From contig NZ_CYPR01000019.1 of NCBI RefSeq assembly GCF_001408515.1, positions 1 to 45,970 of the forward strand: 45,970 nt of DNA, written 5' to 3'. Positions 15,596 to 24,353 of this stretch are shown one piece after another. The stretch's first letter is position 1; each line of letters begins with the position of its first letter. The position numbers and the translations under genes are program-made. The stretch comes from Jannaschia seosinensis (GTDB lineage: Bacteria > Pseudomonadota > Alphaproteobacteria > Rhodobacterales > Rhodobacteraceae). The notes beneath the pieces are model-generated. The model ran no database searches. It had not been told where the DNA came from and was given only the letters and a program-made list of their open reading frames with translations.

Positions 15596-18500
15596 TCAAA
15601 AGGTCAGCGTGACGGTCTTGGGCGCGCCCCGCCCGACGAGGGCGGAGAGCTGGAAGATGCGGATGTCGAGCGTGTCGCCCGGGCCGAGCGCCGCGCCCCA
15701 GTCGGCGGTCTGCTGGGCGGCGGTGTAGACCGCGCTGGTGGTGTCCGTGCTCAGCACCCGCTTCACGGTGACACCGTCGATGATCTCGACCTCGTAGGCC
15801 TCGGTCTCCTCGGCTATCGGCACCTCGAGCCCGCCCCAGCTGTCGGCCGCGAGCGCGCGGGACCGGCGCGTCCAGCGGAGCGTCAGATCGCCGGACGTGC
15901 GAGGCCTGCGCCACGGCTGCTCGACATGGGCGACCGAGAACGGCCGCAGCCCCACGCCCACCGGCATGAATGCCTGCGCCACATAGGTCTCGTGGCTGAC
16001 CGGACGGCTTGCGGGGCCGATGCGCCAGTTCCAAGGAATGCCGAGATCGGCCTCGGCGATTGGCAGCGAGGCGAGACTGTCGTCGAGCACCACGACCCGC
16101 GCGCCGGCGGGCGTCGGATTGCCCATGGCGCTTTCGGTGCCGCGCTGGCCGCGCAGGAGCCGGGTCAGCCGATACCGGCCGGGCGCGAGCAGCTCGGCCG
16201 TGCTCGCCTGCACGATCTCCCACACCCCCGGCGCGCTCTCGATGGCCAGCGCGTTCGCTCCGCCAAACAGCGTCAGGTCGGTGACGCTCTCCAGCGTGCC
16301 GGTCAGCAGATCGACCACCAGCGCGTTGCCGACATCGAAACGCGAGGTGGGGCCCGGGTAGAAGTCGGAGACCAGTGCCCCCATCCGGGCGCGGGACTGA
16401 GCCGTGGTCAGCAGTTCGAACCCGTCCGTCGACGGACTGCGGAACACCGCCATCTCGCCCGGCCAGGGAACCGCGTGCGCGGCGATCAGCGGCCGATGCG
16501 CGGGCTGGTCTTCGGTCAGCTGCGGCAAGTCCATCAATATCGCATCCGGCGCGCCGAACACCACGGCCCGCGTCAGCGACGCCGCACGGGGATCGCCGGG
16601 CGGCAGGTCATAGCTCGCCCGGTCCTGATGGACGGACTCGATGCCGCGTGCCTCGGCGTCGGCGATAGAGACGAGCCGCAGATCGACCAGCCGTCCGTCA
16701 TGCGCGAGTCGGATCGCGTCGGCCGGATCGAGGGCGAGGCGCGAGGGCGGCAGACGGAAGGCCGCGGTCTCGCGCCCCACCCACGCCTCCATCAACGCGC
16801 GACGGCAGCGGCGCTCGGCCTCCTCGGATGGCACAGCCATCGGGAAGGACTCCGAGGCGATCCGCGTCGTGTCCACGGTGATGCGTTGCGCCTCGACGAG
16901 GGCCACGTCGTAATCCTCGTCCGCCCGCGCGATCTGCCACTTCAACGCCTGCGGCAGTTCCGTTTCCTGGCCGCGCGTCAGTTCCAGCAGGTCGCCCTCG
17001 CGGGCGGCGACCAGATCGTCGGGCCCGAGGGTAGCGACGGACGCCCGCCCGCGCATCACGAAGCGGATCACGCCCTCGGTCTCGACGGCGTCGAAGCCGA
17101 AATGGCGCGACAGCGTGGTGATCGAGGCGCGCGGGCTTTCCAGCGCGGTGATGGCGTAGCCCTCGACCGCGCCCCAGAGGCCGGAGACGTCGATCCTCGA
17201 CTCGGGCATCCCGGCCCGCAGGCAGAGGTGCCGGACCAGCGCCGCAAGCGACACCGCGCCGAGCCGCCCCGTCAGCCAGTGGCCGAGCCGCCAGTTCGCC
17301 CCGTCCGTCCAGACGTCGGTCAGCGCCGGGAAGAACGGATAGGGCCGTGCGTCCCAGGTCCAGGCGGCGCATTCGGGCACCTGCACCATGCGGTCGCCGT
17401 AGACGCCAGAGATCGGATTGTTGGCGGCCTCGCCCCACCAGAGATAGGTCGCCTCGAGATAGGCACGCTGGATGGCGTCATCGCGCCAGCCCCGCGAGAA
17501 ATGCGGCGTGAAGCTCTCGGACGATTTCGGATCGAAGAAGACATTGGGCTGGTTCGTGCCCCGGTCGATGGCGGGACAGCCGAGCTCGGTGAACCAGATC
17601 GGCTTGGAGTGTGGCGCCCACGCCGTCGGCGTCGCGCTCTCCACCCCGCCCGGGCGATCGTAATGCGCGTTCGACCACCAGGCGCGCAGATCCTTGTAGC
17701 GGAAGACCCACGGCTTGCTGACCGCACCATCCGTGATCGGCGTGCGGACCTGCGCGGTGCGATCCGCTGCGCTGGCGTAGAACCAGTCGAAGCCTTCGCC
17801 GCCCGCGATGTTTGCCTGCAGGTAGGCCCGGTCGTAGATCGCGGGCCAGCCCTCGGCCGCATCCGCGTGTTCGAACCCGTCGCGCCAGTCCGACAGCGGC
17901 ATGTAGTTGTCGATGCCGACGAAATCGATCTCCGGATCGGCCCAGAGCGGATCGAGATGGAAGAACACATCGCCGCTGCCGTCGCCGGGCTGGTGCCCGA
18001 AGTATTCCGACCAGTCGGCGGCGTAGCCGATCTTCGTGCTGGCACCGAGGATCGAGCGCGCATCCGCGAGCAGGTCCCGATACGCCTGCACGGCCGGATA
18101 TGTGGCCGCGCCCGACCGGATCGTCGTCAGCCCCGGCATCTCGGTGCCGATGAGGAAGGCGTCCACGCCGCCCGCCGCCGCGCAGAGATGGGCGTAGTGC
18201 AGCACCATGCGCCGCAGGCCCCAGTCGCCGGGCGTGCCTGTCCACGAAACCGTCTGACCCGAGACGCTGAAGCTGGCGGGCGTGGCCGCGCCGAACAGCG
18301 CAGCGACCTGGCTTGCGGCCGTGGCGGTCTTGTCCACGGTCCCCGCGAAACCAGCGGCAGGCGAACAGGTGATCCGCCCACGCCAGGGGAACGCGGGCTG
18401 ACCTGCCTCGGCGGCGTTGTCCGAATACGGGTTCGGCAGCGTGTTGCCGGGAGGGACGTCCATCAGGATGAACGGATAGAAGGTCACCCTCAGCCCGCGC

Positions 18501-19561
18501 GCCTTCATCTCCTGGATCGCCTGCACCACGGCGAAGTCGGACGGCGTGCCGCCATAGACCGGACGATCCTCTGCATCCCGGCTGACGAGGAAGGCGCTGG
18601 CCCGGCTGATGCCATTGACCGACCAGCTGGCGGGCGTGGTCGACTTGGCCGAGACCTCGACGCCGGGCCGCACCTTGCAGGACCCTGCACGCAGATCGTC
18701 GCCGAACCAGGCAACGACGAGGCTGACGCTCTCGACCGCAGGCGCCATCGCCTGCAGCCGGTCCAGCGCTTCGACCATGTCGGTGGAGTCGGCCAGAGCG
18801 TTCAGGTTCTCGGGCACCGTCGCGCCGCCATCGGTCTTGCGGATGGCTTGCGTCGCGTAGGTGAATTCGCCGGATGCCGGGATCATGGTGACGGCGCGGG
18901 TCAGCCCCTCGGCGGTGTCGGGATCGGCCAGTGGGCGGAACACCTCGAAGGAGAGCTGCGGCAGGCGGTTGCCGTAGGTCGAGAGCGCCAGCTCCTCGAA
19001 GACCACATAGGCGGTGCCGCGATAGGCGGGCGTGTTGGCGGAGCCCATCTTCGCCGCGATGAACGGATCGGGGCTCTGCACCTCGTCGCCGGGATACCAG
19101 CGCCACGTGACGCCGGAGAGGTCCATCGGCTTGCCGTCCGCCCAGATGCGGCCGATCCCGGTGATCGGGCCCTCGCACAAGGCCACCGCGAAGCTGGCAT
19201 AGTACAGATACTCCGTCGTTTTGACCTTTCCGCCCCCGCCGCCCTTGCCGCCGCCCTGCGTGGTGGTCTTCGTCTCCTCGCGGAAATCCGTCGCCCAGAT
19301 GATGTTGCCGCCCATCCGCATCCGGCCATAGAGCCGCGGGATCACCGCGCCTTCGGTGGCCGAGGTGATGCGCAGCGTGTCGAGCCGCGCACCCTCGATG
19401 CGCTGCGTGGGCGCCAGCGACGAGATGATCCAGCTGTCGACGACCGAGCCGATACTAGAGCCGATGAAACCGCCGATGGTCGCGGCGCTGACGCCGAGGA
19501 TCGCGCCGCCGATGCTGCCGCCAATGGCGGCGCCAGCGGCACCAAGAACGAGCGTTGCCAT
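15596..19561 (-). CDS. GTA-type TIM-barrel phage tail/baseplate hub protein ('megatron', RcGTA gp15-like)
   Basis: 1321 aa, the largest gene here. The N-terminus is small-residue rich (MATLVLGAAGAAIGGSIGGA, a membrane-active-looking segment). A tail-hub region follows (LAPTQRIEGARLDTLRITSATEG; YYASFAVALCEGPITGIGRIWADG). The middle holds a glycoside-hydrolase-like TIM barrel (VDAFLIGTEMPGL; IDFVGIDNYMPLSDWRD; KPIWFTELGCPAIDRGTNQPN). The C-terminal half contains hub and fibronectin-like beta domains. In RcGTA the homologue forms the tail-tip hub and helps penetrate the envelope. Neighbours gp12-14-like support the assignment. Confidence 0.93.
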   Translation of the reverse strand: MATLVLGAAGAAIGGSIGGAILGVSAATIGGFIGSSIGSVVDSWIISSLAPTQRIEGARLDTLRITSATEGAVIPRLYGRMRMGGNIIWATDFREETKTTTQGGGKGGGGGKVKTTEYLYYASFAVALCEGPITGIGRIWADGKPMDLSGVTWRWYPGDEVQSPDPFIAAKMGSANTPAYRGTAYVVFEELALSTYGNRLPQLSFEVFRPLADPDTAEGLTRAVTMIPASGEFTYATQAIRKTDGGATVPENLNALADSTDMVEALDRLQAMAPAVESVSLVVAWFGDDLRAGSCKVRPGVEVSAKSTTPASWSVNGISRASAFLVSRDAEDRPVYGGTPSDFAVVQAIQEMKARGLRVTFYPFILMDVPPGNTLPNPYSDNAAEAGQPAFPWRGRITCSPAAGFAGTVDKTATAASQVAALFGAATPASFSVSGQTVSWTGTPGDWGLRRMVLHYAHLCAAAGGVDAFLIGTEMPGLTTIRSGAATYPAVQAYRDLLADARSILGASTKIGYAADWSEYFGHQPGDGSGDVFFHLDPLWADPEIDFVGIDNYMPLSDWRDGFEHADAAEGWPAIYDRAYLQANIAGGEGFDWFYASAADRTAQVRTPITDGAVSKPWVFRYKDLRAWWSNAHYDRPGGVESATPTAWAPHSKPIWFTELGCPAIDRGTNQPNVFFDPKSSESFTPHFSRGWRDDAIQRAYLEATYLWWGEAANNPISGVYGDRMVQVPECAAWTWDARPYPFFPALTDVWTDGANWRLGHWLTGRLGAVSLAALVRHLCLRAGMPESRIDVSGLWGAVEGYAITALESPRASITTLSRHFGFDAVETEGVIRFVMRGRASVATLGPDDLVAAREGDLLELTRGQETELPQALKWQIARADEDYDVALVEAQRITVDTTRIASESFPMAVPSEEAERRCRRALMEAWVGRETAAFRLPPSRLALDPADAIRLAHDGRLVDLRLVSIADAEARGIESVHQDRASYDLPPGDPRAASLTRAVVFGAPDAILMDLPQLTEDQPAHRPLIAAHAVPWPGEMAVFRSPSTDGFELLTTAQSRARMGALVSDFYPGPTSRFDVGNALVVDLLTGTLESVTDLTLFGGANALAIESAPGVWEIVQASTAELLAPGRYRLTRLLRGQRGTESAMGNPTPAGARVVVLDDSLASLPIAEADLGIPWNWRIGPASRPVSHETYVAQAFMPVGVGLRPFSVAHVEQPWRRPRTSGDLTLRWTRRSRALAADSWGGLEVPIAEETEAYEVEIIDGVTVKRVLSTDTTSAVYTAAQQTADWGAALGPGDTLDIRIFQLSALVGRGAPKTVTLTF

Positions 19562-19571
19562 GGTCGGGATC

Positions 19572-20006
19572 TCAGCGTTGCGGAAACAGGAAGGCGAAGG
19601 CGATGCGTCGCCGCCAAGATTGGGTTAGCGCCTCCTCGATCACGCCGAGCCGCTCGTAGGCATGGAGGAAGGTGGCGGGACCGGTCAGGATCCCGACATG
19701 CTTGGCGATGGCGCGGGGCTTCATGCGGAAGAGGACCAGCGCGCCGGGCCCAGCCTGGGAAGTCGGCACCTCGATCATCATCCGGCGCGCGCCTTCCGCC
19801 AGCACCTCGCGCGGACCGGTCTCGCCCCAGTCGCGGCTGTAGGGCGGGATCGGGAACGGCTCGGGGCCGACGACCTCGCGCCAGACGCCCCGGGCGAGCC
19901 CGAGGCAGTCGCAGCCGACGCCGCGCAGGCTCGCCTGGTCGTGATACGGCGTGCCGAGCCAGGAGCGTGCGACGGCGATGACGCGTGCGGGGTCAGCGGA
20001 GATCAC
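19572..20006 (-). CDS. NlpC/P60 tail peptidase (RcGTA gp14-like)
   Basis: 144 aa. A cysteine peptidase that cleaves peptidoglycan stems and is carried in the tail tip. The catalytic Cys is C34 in GVGCDCLGLARG and the His is H103 in AKHVGILTG. WLGTPYHDQASL near the N-terminus is typical of the GTA branch. ATG 20006 overlaps the preceding stop as ATGA, indicating coupling to the DUF2163 gene. Confidence 0.93.
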   Translation of the reverse strand: MISADPARVIAVARSWLGTPYHDQASLRGVGCDCLGLARGVWREVVGPEPFPIPPYSRDWGETGPREVLAEGARRMMIEVPTSQAGPGALVLFRMKPRAIAKHVGILTGPATFLHAYERLGVIEEALTQSWRRRIAFAFLFPQR

Positions 20007-20887
20007 AACACCGAACCCTCATGCCCGCCATCCTTGGTGGCGTAGCGCAGCACCGCATCCTGGCCGGGAATGTGCGGGAAGCCGCGGAAGTTGGCGGTGT
20101 TGGCGAACTTCGCGCCGCAGGTCTCCATCCGCTTGTCGCAGCCCGCGCGGATGGTGAAACCGTCGCTCTCGGCGATCGCGCGCACCGGCGCCTCGAGCAG
20201 GGTCAGCACGGCGATGCCATCCGTAACGTCATGGCCCAGCACCTCGGTGCGCCGCCCCGCGTTCGCGCCGCTGGTCCACTCGACCGTGCCGAAGGTGAAC
20301 CAGCCCGCCTCGAAGCCGCCGAGGCCGGAGGCCGTGAGCGCGCGATCGCGGAGGACATCGAGCACAACGCCCGTGCCCTTGTAGGCCGGATCCTCCAGAT
20401 CGACTCCGCAGCGCGCATCCCCAAGCGCGGCATCGCAGCTCGCCTGGAACGTCCGTCCGACCGTCTGGCCGAGGACATGGGCGAGCGAGCGGACTTCGGC
20501 GACGAAGGCGAGCCGTCCGCGCCGGATCTGTCCGATGGCGCCGCGGCGCATCAGCACGCGCTGGCTCATGTCCGCCCAGTTGACCCGCCAGACCTCGACC
20601 TCCGCATTGTCCCAGCGGCCGTCGAGGATGTCGGTCTCGGTGATCCGGTCGGAGGTCAGCACACCCTCGGCGTCCTGCGCATCCACCGACAGGTCGGAGC
20701 CCGAGCGCACCTCGGAGGCGGTCAGCCCGCTCTCTGGCTCGAAGTCGGTGCCGTCAAAGCTCAGCGCCCGGTCGTGGTCGGTGAAGCCGAAGGTCACGCC
20801 GTCGGCGCGGGTGATCCGCCAGCACCAGGCGAGCGTGGTCGTGCCCTCATCGAGATGGGCTTGCAGCGCGGGCGAGAGGGATTTCAT
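20003..20887 (-). CDS. DUF2163 tail protein (RcGTA gp13-like)
   Basis: 294 aa. DUF2163 plus the C-terminal phage_BR0599-type domain: FGFTDHDRALSFDGTDFEPESGLTA at about 33, then RVLMRRGAIGQIRRG and the Cys-containing end TIRAGCDKRMETCGAKFANTANFRGFPHIPGQD. In RcGTA it is a baseplate hub component that binds an Fe-S cluster through Cys residues; several Cys are present here too. It overlaps both neighbours by 4 bases. Confidence 0.92.
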   Translation of the reverse strand: MKSLSPALQAHLDEGTTTLAWCWRITRADGVTFGFTDHDRALSFDGTDFEPESGLTASEVRSGSDLSVDAQDAEGVLTSDRITETDILDGRWDNAEVEVWRVNWADMSQRVLMRRGAIGQIRRGRLAFVAEVRSLAHVLGQTVGRTFQASCDAALGDARCGVDLEDPAYKGTGVVLDVLRDRALTASGLGGFEAGWFTFGTVEWTSGANAGRRTEVLGHDVTDGIAVLTLLEAPVRAIAESDGFTIRAGCDKRMETCGAKFANTANFRGFPHIPGQDAVLRYATKDGGHEGSVL

Positions 20888-21510
20888 CGCCGGATCTCCA
20901 CGAGCGGGATGGAGGTGATCGAGCCGAGCCGCTCTGTGTCGAGCGTAACGTCGAGCGCGTCGGTGTCGAAGCGGACGGGGACATCGAAGGCGAAGCCCGC
21001 GGTGATGGCGACGCCCGCTGCCGGGGCGGTGTCGAAGGCTACGACGCCGGTGGTCGTGTCAACGAGCCAGCCGCTGCCCTGCTCGATGCCATCGAGCGCG
21101 ATGCGGACAGACCCTGCCACCGGCTTGATGATCGTCCGCACCCATGTCTGGCTGCCCGACGCGTAGCGCTTCACCAGCTGGAAGGCGGTGGTCGTTCCGT
21201 CGCCAGTGCCGATCGGCTGATCGGTCGGAGCCGGCGTCTGCGACGGCAGGCAAGACTTGTGGTCGGCCCAGTCCTTGAACCGGAAGCCGTGGAGGCGGCC
21301 GTTGCGCGCCTCGAAGAAGGAGACGACAGCCGCCAGGTCGTCGGCGCGGCGGATGCCGTAGGCCACGTCATAGCGGCGGCGCGAGTTCGCCCAGCTGGCG
21401 TTGCGCTCCTCGTCGCCGGAGGCGAGCTCGACGATGTGCGTGCGCCGCTCCGGACCGCCGCGCGCCCCGCGGCTGATGTCGTCCGGAAACCGGACCTCGT
21501 GGAGCGCCAT
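20884..21510 (-). CDS. DUF2460/TIGR02217 distal tail protein (RcGTA gp12-like)
   Basis: 208 aa. The N-terminus HEVRFPDDISRGARGGPERRT, the YDVAYGIRRADDLAAVVSFFEARNGRLHGFRFKDW segment and the end LDVTLDTERLGSITSIPLVEIR are diagnostic. It forms the distal tail ring joining tube to hub. The start shares TGATG with the tape-measure stop, and its stop overlaps the DUF2163 start. Confidence 0.93.
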   Translation of the reverse strand: MALHEVRFPDDISRGARGGPERRTHIVELASGDEERNASWANSRRRYDVAYGIRRADDLAAVVSFFEARNGRLHGFRFKDWADHKSCLPSQTPAPTDQPIGTGDGTTTAFQLVKRYASGSQTWVRTIIKPVAGSVRIALDGIEQGSGWLVDTTTGVVAFDTAPAAGVAITAGFAFDVPVRFDTDALDVTLDTERLGSITSIPLVEIRR

Positions 21511-23696
21511 CAGAGCCCCCTCCGGCCGAGCGAGACGGCGCGGGCGATGTCGGCCGCGACCTGCGTGCGGGACTGCCGGAAGCTCTCCGCGTCGCGAGCC
21601 ATGATCGTGACGTTCACGCCGCCTGCGCCGTAGTTCTGGGCCTCACGACGCGAGAGCACCCGCTCGCCCCGCTGCAGGATCGCCGGCACTTCGTCGTGCC
21701 GCAGCCCGACCGCGCCGCCGGAATGCATCCGAGGCGCCCCCGCGAAGGCGAGCGCCGGGATCATGCGCGCCGGCGCGGGAGCGCCGACTATGCCACCGCC
21801 GTGCAGCACGTTCGCGAACACGCCACCGGCTCGGCCGAGAATGCCGCCGAGCGCGTTCGAGAGCGGGCCGAGCATGAAGCGCCGGGCCGCGAGCTTGGCG
21901 AGATCGGCGATGAGCGAGGTGACGAGATCGTGCACGTTCAGCTTGCCCGTCTTCACGAACTCGCCGACTGCAGTCTCCGCGCTCCGGAAGGCACTGACGA
22001 GACTCTGGCCGATATCGCCGCCGATCTCGCGCGCTTTGCTGGCATAGTCGCTGAGCGCGGCCGTGACCGCCTGCCATCCCGTGACGGCCGCATCGGTCGC
22101 TGGCTCGGCGGCAGCTGCAGCCGCCGCCGTGGCGGCGCTTGCATCCGTTGCGGCGCTCCCGGCGCCGTCGAGCGCCGTTTCGAACCGCTCCGCAGCCTGC
22201 GTTGCCTCTGTCAGCGCGGCGTCCGCACCGACTTCGTCGTCGCCGCGCATCGCGTCGCGCAGTGCCTGCATGGCGGGGCCGACGCCGTCGAAGGCGGAGG
22301 CGCGCGTAGCGGCCGCCTGTCGGCGGAAAGCCTCGGCCGAGGCGCCGGCATTGCTGGCGGCGTGCCCGAGCATCGACGCGTAGCTCTCGGCCCCGAACCA
22401 GTCGATCCGGGTGTCCGCGCCGATCTGTTCGGCTACGGCGTTGAAGGTCGGGCCGATCTGCCCGAGGAAGTCGGCCCACTTCTGCGAAAGGAAGGCCATC
22501 AGGCGCAGCCAGATCCCCTCGACGTCGGCCCGCAGGGCCCGGAAGTCGTCGACGAAGGAGCCGGCCGTGGCCTTGATCCCGTCCCAGACCGCTTTGGCCA
22601 CGGCGCCCATCAGTTCCAGCGCATTGCCGAACCCGCCGGCGCCCCGGACCAGCTGAGTGAACTGGTAGATCAGCTCGCCTGCGCCGACGATCAGCGCCCC
22701 GATGCCAGTGCGGATGAGCGCGCCGCGGAGGACCACGAGCGCAGTGGCAAGGCCGCGAACGGAGAATGCCGCTGCAGCCAGCCCCGCCACCCATCGCCCA
22801 GCCATGAAAGCGGCGAAGGTGCCGGCATAGGTGACGAGCCGGCCCAGATTGTCGATGAGGGCTTGGAATGCGCGATGCAGCACCCCGCCCGAGGAGGCGA
22901 GCCGAACGAAGGCATTGGCGAGATCGGTCACCACCGGCGCCAGCGCGGCGCCGATCTGGTTGCGCATCCCTTCGAAGACCTGGCCGACACCGATCAACGC
23001 GATCTGCGCCCGGCGCATGGTCTCGATGGTGCTGGAATCCATCACCGCACCGAGATCCTCGGCCTGCCGACCGAGGCGCTTCATCTCCGCCCCGCCGTTG
23101 CGCAAAAGCGGCAGGAGGCGGGTGACGTCGCTCGCCATGGCTTCGAGGTAGAAGGTCATCTCCTGCTGCCCGAGCCCGGCGCGCTCGAGGCTATCCACGA
23201 AGAGCTGCAGGGCCTCGGGTCCGGACAGCCGCGCGAACTGCTCGGCGGTGACGCCGATTTTGGGCGCGACATTCTCGAAGAAGTCCGCCATCGGTCCGCC
23301 GCCGGTCTGCAGGAAATCACCAACGCGGTCGTTTACGTCCTTCAGGATGTCGGCGAGCTTTTCCTCCTCGATGCCGACCGTTCGGGCGGCGCCGGCCCAG
23401 CGCTGAAAGGCCTCCGGTGTGGCGTTTGCTATCTGCGCGAATTCCCGCGTCTCGGCAGCTGCGCGGATGGTGGCGTTCGCGATCGCTCCCATAGCCGGGA
23501 TGGCGGCGGCGACAGCCGCGCCCATCGCCACGGAAATCCTGCGCGAGAAGCTCGCGAGCCGCCTGTTCGCCGCCTCCATTTCGTGGCTGAGGCGGCCAAA
23601 GCCCTTCGCTCCGGCATCGCCGACGCCCTCAAGTTCGGCGCGCACCTGCCGCCCGCCGACCGCGGCGAGGCGGACGCTAACGCGTTTCTCGGCCAT
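21510..23696 (-). CDS. Tail tape measure protein
   Basis: 728 aa, mostly helical and Ala-rich with two hydrophobic stretches (AVAAAIPAMGAIANATIRAAA at about 59; LVTYAGTFAAFMAGRWVAGLAAAAF in the middle). The N-terminal about 200 residues match lambda-family tape measures (FAQIANATPEAFQRWAGAARTVGIEEEKLADILKDVNDRVGDFL). It sets tail length; at roughly 0.15 nm per residue the tail would be about 110 nm (inference). It starts inside the minus-one frame of the tail chaperone gene, overlapping it by 20 bases. Confidence 0.92.
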   Translation of the reverse strand: MAEKRVSVRLAAVGGRQVRAELEGVGDAGAKGFGRLSHEMEAANRRLASFSRRISVAMGAAVAAAIPAMGAIANATIRAAAETREFAQIANATPEAFQRWAGAARTVGIEEEKLADILKDVNDRVGDFLQTGGGPMADFFENVAPKIGVTAEQFARLSGPEALQLFVDSLERAGLGQQEMTFYLEAMASDVTRLLPLLRNGGAEMKRLGRQAEDLGAVMDSSTIETMRRAQIALIGVGQVFEGMRNQIGAALAPVVTDLANAFVRLASSGGVLHRAFQALIDNLGRLVTYAGTFAAFMAGRWVAGLAAAAFSVRGLATALVVLRGALIRTGIGALIVGAGELIYQFTQLVRGAGGFGNALELMGAVAKAVWDGIKATAGSFVDDFRALRADVEGIWLRLMAFLSQKWADFLGQIGPTFNAVAEQIGADTRIDWFGAESYASMLGHAASNAGASAEAFRRQAAATRASAFDGVGPAMQALRDAMRGDDEVGADAALTEATQAAERFETALDGAGSAATDASAATAAAAAAAEPATDAAVTGWQAVTAALSDYASKAREIGGDIGQSLVSAFRSAETAVGEFVKTGKLNVHDLVTSLIADLAKLAARRFMLGPLSNALGGILGRAGGVFANVLHGGGIVGAPAPARMIPALAFAGAPRMHSGGAVGLRHDEVPAILQRGERVLSRREAQNYGAGGVNVTIMARDAESFRQSRTQVAADIARAVSLGRRGL

Positions 23697-24353
23697 GCGA
23701 GACTTCCATCTGCTCGTTGAGCTTTGAGACCATCACCGCTTCGATGAGCGGCAGCAGTTCGGCCGCGGCGGCGGGCGGCACGCCGAGGGCATCACCCAGC
23801 GCCAGTGCGGCGGTCAGGTCCCAGCCGACGATTGCGCCGGGCAACACGCGCAGCTGACCGCCGAGGCGGCCGACCAGATCCCAGACCTGCCAGCCCTCAT
23901 GCGTGAGCGGCCGGTTCAGTCGCGCCGGGCAGTCCGGGCACGGCCCTTCACAGGCTTCGCAGTATCGGTCGCCCCCGCCGAAGGACCATTCGGCGAGAGC
24001 GCAGAGGCGTTTTTTTCCTGTTCCAGCAGCAGGCCTTTGGACACGTAGGTCAGCTGGAAGGCCTCGAAGATCGGCCAGACGTCGAGCAGCGCGTCGATGG
24101 CCTCCGGGCTCGGTTCGATGGAGTTGCCGTCAGCATCGCCCACCCCCTCCCAGGCGAGCACCGCCCGCCGCGCGAGAGACTTGGCGAAGGCGACGGCGCG
24201 TTCCTCGTCGGAGGCTTCCTCGGGCAACCCCTCGACGGCGGGATCGCTGCGGGTTGAGACCATCAAGGCGGTGGTCAGCGGGCGCAGCTGCACCCGAACG
24301 CCGGGGGCGAGATCGTGCCAGCGCGGGGCGTTGGTCAGGTCGAGCGTGAGCAT
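23677..24353 (-). CDS. Frameshifted tail assembly chaperone fusion (G-T type)
   Basis: A minus-one shift at A AAA AAC (24009-24015) joins the first 115 codons of the chaperone to an overlapping frame of 110 codons that ends at TAG 23677-23679, giving about 225 aa. The extension is stop-free and protein-like: RLCALAEWSFGGGDRYCEAC, then EGPCPDCPARLNRPLTHEGWQ, with four closely spaced Cys. It has no good start of its own. In lambda the G/GT fusion recruits tape measure and tube subunits. Position between tail tube and tape measure is exactly that of G/GT. Confidence 0.8.
23916..24353 (-). CDS. Tail assembly chaperone, unshifted form (G type)
   Basis: 145 aa from the ATG at 24353, which shares TGATG with the tail-tube stop; TTG 24356 in the same frame is less likely. 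The product (RWHDLAPGVRVQLRPLTTALM; EERAVAFAKSLARRAVLAWEGVGDADG; IEPSPEAIDALLDVWPIFEAFQLTYVSKG) ends in a low-complexity tail after the slippery site. It would be made in excess over the fusion form. Confidence 0.85.
   Translation of the reverse strand: MLTLDLTNAPRWHDLAPGVRVQLRPLTTALMVSTRSDPAVEGLPEEASDEERAVAFAKSLARRAVLAWEGVGDADGNSIEPSPEAIDALLDVWPIFEAFQLTYVSKGLLLEQEKNASALSPNGPSAGATDTAKPVKGRARTARRD
23976..24015 (-). promoter_or_regulatory. Programmed -1 ribosomal frameshift signal
   Basis: Minus strand reads GAA AAA AAC in the zero frame, giving the canonical heptamer A AAA AAC at 24015-24009. A hairpin follows after 13 nt: CGCCGAA (23995-23989), loop TGGTCC, TTCGGCG (23982-23976), 7 perfect base pairs. 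The heptamer is the only A7 run noticed in this GC-rich operon. Confidence 0.82.

Noticed and set aside
15326-19981. A 1551-codon open frame on the plus strand opposite the giant tail protein
   Set aside because: It mirrors the GC-rich codon structure of the minus-strand baseplate gene and has no recognisable domain. Third-position GC bias keeps antisense frames open here.
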